DNA of 7,870 nt, taken from Chloroflexota bacterium. Its GTDB lineage: Bacteria; Chloroflexota; Anaerolineae; Anaerolineales; Anaerolineaceae. Made by a program: the position numbers and the translations under genes. Of the stretch, positions 7,263-7,870 are shown one piece after another. Each line of letters starts with the position of its first letter. Positions within the stretch are counted from its first letter, which is position 1. Under the pieces are notes generated by a model, which ran no database searches, had not been told where the DNA came from, and saw only the letters and a list, made by a program, of their open reading frames with translations. The DNA lies in NCBI GenBank assembly GCA_023406965.1, contig JAEXTI010000484.1, forward strand, positions 1 to 7,870, in the 5' to 3' direction.

Positions 7263-7870
7263 CAGGGTAATTCCTCACAGGCAATGCCATCGTGGTTGGA
7301 GTCCATGAGGGCGTTGCGGTAATCTCCGCAGGCGTTGTAGCAGGCCTGAGCGGCCTCCTGGCGGGTGAAATCGGCGCAAGTGAAGCTGGTATCGCAGGGA
7401 CAGGGCGGCGCGGCAGCGGTCACCCTGGCGGCAGGATCGTAATTCGGCACAGGCAAGGCCCAAAAACCGACTTTGTCGGCTTGCGCAGCGCGCTCGGCGG
7501 CTAAAAAGGTCGCGTCGCAGGCGATGCCGGGCGGGTTGAGGGCAGTGATGGCCATTCCGTCGCGGATGAGTTTGTAGTTGACCAGCGTTTCCCCGACCAG
7601 AACATAGCGCAGCAGGGTGCCCTGCGGATCGTTGTCATACGAGTCGGCTACCAGGGTTACGGTCTGGCCTTCGACCAGAATCTGGTTGGCAGCCAGTGCG
7701 GGTTCTGGAAGGCCGGCCAGTTCAACCCCCAAATAGAGCACTTCCTGCTTTTTTCCGTCAATTTCTACGCGAATGCGGTTGGGCGACAGAATTTCCACCA
7801 CCTGGGCTTGCGCGCGCGCGCCGAAAGCGGGCAGGCAGGCCGTTGGAGCGGAGTCGGTTGGCTGTACCAG
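7262..7870 (-). CDS. SNase-fold protein with C-terminal excalibur domain, likely secreted (5' end outside window)
   Basis: The frame is open from the right edge to the TGA at 7264-7262 and gives 202 residues. A GTG at 7801 exists, but coding continues upstream of it (LVQPTDSAPTACLPA...), so it is not the likely start. Fragment residues about 22-120 follow the thermonuclease (PF00565) pattern: QVVEILSPNRIRVEIDG, VLYLGVEL, QTVTLVAD, GTLLRYVLVG, LVNYKLIRDGMA. The catalytic positions look lost: the Asp of the usual DGD is absent, the Arg of VRLIGVD is Leu, and the Arg of YGRLLAY is Thr. After a Pro/Ala linker comes an excalibur-type domain with CPCDTSFTCADF, QACYNACGDY and the calcium-loop ending DSNHDGIACE. 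The paired cysteines and low-complexity N-terminal stretch suggest an exported or lipid-anchored protein, whose signal would lie outside the window. It is the first visible gene of the minus-strand block. Confidence 0.8.
   Translation of the reverse strand: MVQPTDSAPTACLPAFGARAQAQVVEILSPNRIRVEIDGKKQEVLYLGVELAGLPEPALAANQILVEGQTVTLVADSYDNDPQGTLLRYVLVGETLVNYKLIRDGMAITALNPPGIACDATFLAAERAAQADKVGFWALPVPNYDPAARVTAAAPPCPCDTSFTCADFTRQEAAQACYNACGDYRNALMDSNHDGIACEELP

Noticed and set aside
7810..7821. A 12-base alternating GC run that could favour Z-DNA
   Set aside because: It is explained by Ala/Arg codons in the nuclease-fold gene in a GC-rich genome, and is too short to argue for a structural role.

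Overview
The window looks like ordinary chromosomal DNA from a GC-rich bacterium. Gene content and protein style suggest a member of the Chloroflexota, perhaps Anaerolineae: GatCA, a sugar-phosphate nucleotidylyltransferase with a short beta-helix tail, a PatA-like aminotransferase, and an excalibur-tailed nuclease-fold protein. That placement is inferred from sequence feel and was not searched. I see no RNA genes, CRISPR arrays, insertion sequences or phage genes.

There are two convergent blocks. The plus-strand block begins with the C-terminal 121 residues of an alpha/beta-hydrolase esterase, which runs in from the left edge. It continues with gatC (408-695), gatA (699-2189), a nucleotidylyltransferase (2211-3224), a 71-codon unknown gene overlapping the end of the previous gene (3209-3424), and a class I/II aminotransferase (3465-4622). 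Gaps from gatC onward are -16 to +40 bases, so these five genes are probably one transcription unit. A perfect TATAAT lies 7 bases before the gatC start, which suggests a leaderless message. A 55-base perfect hairpin at 4670-4724 closes the block.

The minus-strand block reads from the right edge toward the same hairpin. It holds a secreted-looking SNase-fold/excalibur protein (7870-7262, start outside the window), surE nucleotidase (7262-6453) and a six-transmembrane PAS histidine kinase (6446-4728). The nuclease-fold gene and surE overlap by one base (TGATG). The kinase starts 6 bases after surE, in the same frame, behind one TAG. No partner response regulator is visible.

Functionally, GatCA would belong to the GatCAB amidotransferase that completes Gln-tRNA(Gln) and/or Asn-tRNA(Asn); gatB is not in the window. 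The other genes serve nucleotide-sugar supply, amino-acid transamination, nucleotide salvage or repair, and signalling. No single pathway joins them. The points most worth checking are the 26-bp-arm hairpin, the probable leaderless gatC start, the apparent loss of catalytic residues in the SNase-fold protein, the SurE Ser-to-Thr change at a metal-ligand position, and the small overlapping gene. I found no convincing undescribed multi-gene system.
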